A stretch of 64,000 bases of DNA from DASRDU01 sp035652435 (GTDB taxonomy: Bacteria > Acidobacteriota > Blastocatellia > RBC074). The stretch lies in assembly GCA_035652435.1 (NCBI GenBank), contig DASRDU010000068.1, forward strand, positions 1 to 64,000, read 5' to 3'. The translations under genes were made by a program, and so were the position numbers. This document shows positions 62,141 to 64,000 of the stretch, piece after piece (the stretch's first letter is position 1; every line of letters starts with the position of its first letter). The notes below the pieces were generated by a model. The model searched no databases. It had not been told where the DNA came from and worked only from the letters and a program-made list of their open reading frames with translations.

Positions 62141-64000
62141 TCAGAAGCTGAACCGCAGATTCAACTCAAACTGCCGGGCCGCGCTGGCGCTGCTCGAAGC
62201 CCCGAAGTAAGGCGAAGTCAGCGTGCCGCTGTACTGACTGAAATTGACGCGGTTGAGCAGGTTCGTGATCTGCGCGGAAAGCTGAACGGTATACCGCGAG
62301 CCCTCGGCACCGCCGCCACCAAAGCCGCCCGGCCCCATCCCGCCTCCGCCAAAGCCGCCCATACCGCCGCCGCGCATGCCTCCACCGCCACCACGGCCAC
62401 CGCCACCGCCGCCACCACGACCGCCACCACCGCGGCCACCACGACCGCCCTGTCCGTCCTGGGCCGCAGCCTCAGGACGTTTACCAAAGCCCCAGGTCTT
62501 GCTCACATTCAGGTTGACGTTGAGCGCGCCCGGCCCGATGGCATGGACGCCGTTCGGGAAATTGGCCGCCAGGTAATCACCGTAAGTCTGCCCGCCGATG
62601 CATGTGCCCGGGCTGGCCAGGTCAGGCCGGCCGGTGCGGCAGAAGGTAAGCTGCGAATAAAGGCTCGCCGGCAGGTCGGAATTGCGGTTGATGCCCGCCG
62701 GGCGGTCGTTGAAGCTCGTGTCGCGGTTCAGATCCTGCCCGAGCGTGATGTTGAAGGGCCCCCCGCTCGAAGCCATGATGAACGGCGCCAGCGTGATCCC
62801 CTTCGGCAACGAGACGCGGCCGCCGATGAAGAGCGAATGGCGGCGGTTGAAAGATGACGGCCCCCACTCGGAACGCAGGTCATAGTTGTTCGCGGGCGTC
62901 GTCCCCGTGCCTTCCGAATCGTTGTGGGCGAAGGAGAGCGAGTAGTTGCTAAAGACCGTAAACAGCCTGCCCATCCGCCGGTCGAGCCGGAACTGGAATC
63001 CCTGATAGATGGATTTCGCCGACGACTCGACCTGGAAGATGTTGCCCTGAGTCGGGTCAGGCCTGACCCCGTCGGGCGTAGCAAGGGTGATTGTGCCGGG
63101 CAGCGGGGCGTTGATGTTGCGCGAGCGGTACTGATGCACGCCTCGCGAGTAGATGTAGGTCGCAGACCCGACCAGACCGTACGGCAGTTGCCGTTCGACG
63201 CTGCCGTTGAAGCTGATCGTGTAAGGCGCCTGGAGATTCGGGTCAAGCGTGCGGATGATCGAATTCTGCACGTTCAGCGTTGACCCCCCGGCGAGCGGGA
63301 ACGGATCCCCGGGCTTGTAATTCGGATTGTAGAGCGGGTTGTCAATCACGATGCTCTGCTGCGTCAGACCGTTGTAACGCAGCGAGAGAGCGTAGGTGTT
63401 ATCACTTAACCGCTGGTAGAAAATGCCCCCGCCCGCGCGGAAAGTCGTCTTGCGGTCCTTGAACGGCGACCACGCGATGCCGACGCGCGGGGCGAAATTC
63501 ATCCTGTCATCGAGGTGCGTCTGGAATTCGTGACGCAACCCGAGCGAGAGTGTGAAAGCCTGATTGAGGCGAAAGTCATCGTTGATGAACCACGAATACT
63601 CAGTCTGGCTGTAACGCAGCTGCGGGTTGCCGGCATTGGTCGTGAACTGATAGCGCCCGCGCGGGCTGCTGAGTGGAATCTGCTCGCCGTTGAGAATGGC
63701 GCGATAAACCTCCAGACTGGGGAAAGTGTAAGTGCCGTTGAAATTATTCGCGCTGTAATCGTTGTGTTTGACGTACTGAATCTGGACGCCACCTTTGATG
63801 GTGTGTTTCTTCAGTGTGTAGGTCAGGTAGTTCTGCAATTCGTAATCGAACTGCCGCGAATTGCTAAAGCCCGTCGGCGAGCCGCCGCCGTTGAAGGCGT
63901 CCAGCACGTTGACCGCCACCCCCTGGGTGCGCGCGTGCGCCTCGCTCGTGTCATAGCCCATCCGCAGCCGCGCCTCGTTGATCAGACGCGAGGAGAGGAT
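62141..64000 (-). CDS. TonB-dependent receptor, Oar-like, C-terminal part
   Basis: The frame is open to the window edge, so about 620 C-terminal residues are seen; the plug and N-terminal part lie outside. Beta-barrel strands are evident: FDYELQNYLTYTLKKHTIKG, FRLNQAFTLSLGLRHEFQTH, FNFAPRVGIAWSP-type MNFAPRVGIAWSPFKDRKTT, LVGSATYIYSRGVHQYRSRN and the terminal QFELNLRFSF, ending in Phe as outer-membrane proteins do. A Gly-rich insert of about 50 residues (62300-62455, GGRGGGGRGGGGGGGRGGGG and FGGGGMGPGGFGGGG) lies near the C-terminus, before the last strands. It is an importer or adhesin of unknown substrate. A terminator follows the stop. Confidence 0.92.
   Translation of the reverse strand: MLSSRLINEARLRMGYDTSEAHARTQGVAVNVLDAFNGGGSPTGFSNSRQFDYELQNYLTYTLKKHTIKGGVQIQYVKHNDYSANNFNGTYTFPSLEVYRAILNGEQIPLSSPRGRYQFTTNAGNPQLRYSQTEYSWFINDDFRLNQAFTLSLGLRHEFQTHLDDRMNFAPRVGIAWSPFKDRKTTFRAGGGIFYQRLSDNTYALSLRYNGLTQQSIVIDNPLYNPNYKPGDPFPLAGGSTLNVQNSIIRTLDPNLQAPYTISFNGSVERQLPYGLVGSATYIYSRGVHQYRSRNINAPLPGTITLATPDGVRPDPTQGNIFQVESSAKSIYQGFQFRLDRRMGRLFTVFSNYSLSFAHNDSEGTGTTPANNYDLRSEWGPSSFNRRHSLFIGGRVSLPKGITLAPFIMASSGGPFNITLGQDLNRDTSFNDRPAGINRNSDLPASLYSQLTFCRTGRPDLASPGTCIGGQTYGDYLAANFPNGVHAIGPGALNVNLNVSKTWGFGKRPEAAAQDGQGGRGGRGGGGRGGGGGGGRGGGGGMRGGGMGGFGGGGMGPGGFGGGGAEGSRYTVQLSAQITNLLNRVNFSQYSGTLTSPYFGASSSASAARQFELNLRFSF

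Noticed and set aside
62048..62857. 269-codon plus-strand frame with Ala/Thr repeats
   Set aside because: It is the antisense reading of the Gly-rich insert of the receptor, which gives Thr/Ala-rich sequence.

Overview
The window (about 60% G+C by eye) looks like a chromosomal segment of an Acidobacteriota bacterium, probably Blastocatellia or a relative. That placement is inferred from several protein types common in the group: a VPS10/BNR-repeat secreted protein of about 900 residues, an LVIVD-repeat protein with a TIGR03437-like tail, an Oar-like TonB-dependent receptor with a Gly-rich insert, a secretin ending in a cohesin-like domain, and a Ser/Thr kinase fused to a formylglycine-generating-enzyme-like domain. 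No rRNA, tRNA, CRISPR array, transposase or prophage was seen. Genes lie on both strands in short operons.

Layout. 0-4 kb: a FecR-like secreted protein cut by the window edge, an unrecognised secreted protein, a small XRE-type regulator and a CAP-domain protein. 4-13 kb: a glutaryl-CoA dehydrogenase-like enzyme, an M48 metalloprotease, an S9 peptidase, a small membrane protein, the LVIVD/TIGR03437 protein and a long AlaX editing protein. 13-24 kb, mostly minus strand: a Uma2-type nuclease, the VPS10/BNR protein, two unrecognised proteins, a DUF4258/YgiT toxin-antitoxin-like pair whose DUF4258 gene carries an in-frame amber codon, then a signalling operon of double-FHA protein, kinase-FGE fusion and PEGA protein. 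24-33 kb, plus strand: a type II secretion/type IV pilus-like locus (GspF, GspE, secretin with cohesin-like domain, three pseudopilins, PilM-like protein). 33-42 kb: c-type cytochrome lipoprotein, RskA-like anti-sigma factor without a neighbouring sigma gene, thioredoxin 2, a membrane-tethered helix-turn-helix protein, an amidohydrolase, membrane proteins, a GNAT enzyme, a 31-residue membrane micropeptide with a strong ribosome-binding site, and acetate kinase. 42-50 kb: two MlaF-like ABC ATPases (one lacking catalytic Glu and His), a divergent PdxR-like regulator/PNPOx pair, an aspartate/aromatic aminotransferase, DUF488 and mtnA. 50-57 kb: a flippase, a glycosyltransferase, a TPR-like protein and a complete frdABCD operon. 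57-64 kb: a Cys-rich secreted protein, two short-chain dehydrogenases, an acyl-CoA ligase and the C-terminal part of the Oar-like receptor.

The most unusual structural signal is a class of long intergenic inverted repeats built from short purine-rich words repeated imperfectly and then repeated as their complement, with a different vocabulary at each locus (around 11.7, 22.95, 24.1, 30.85, 32.3 and 59.4 kb). A second class (9.8 and 53.2 kb) shares one word set, and a mosaic of three small palindromes fills 48.25-48.43 kb. One array is translated as the leader peptide of a pseudopilin. The best gene-level oddities are the amber-interrupted DUF4258 gene, the degenerate ABC ATPase, the HTH protein with a membrane anchor and the overlooked 31-residue peptide.
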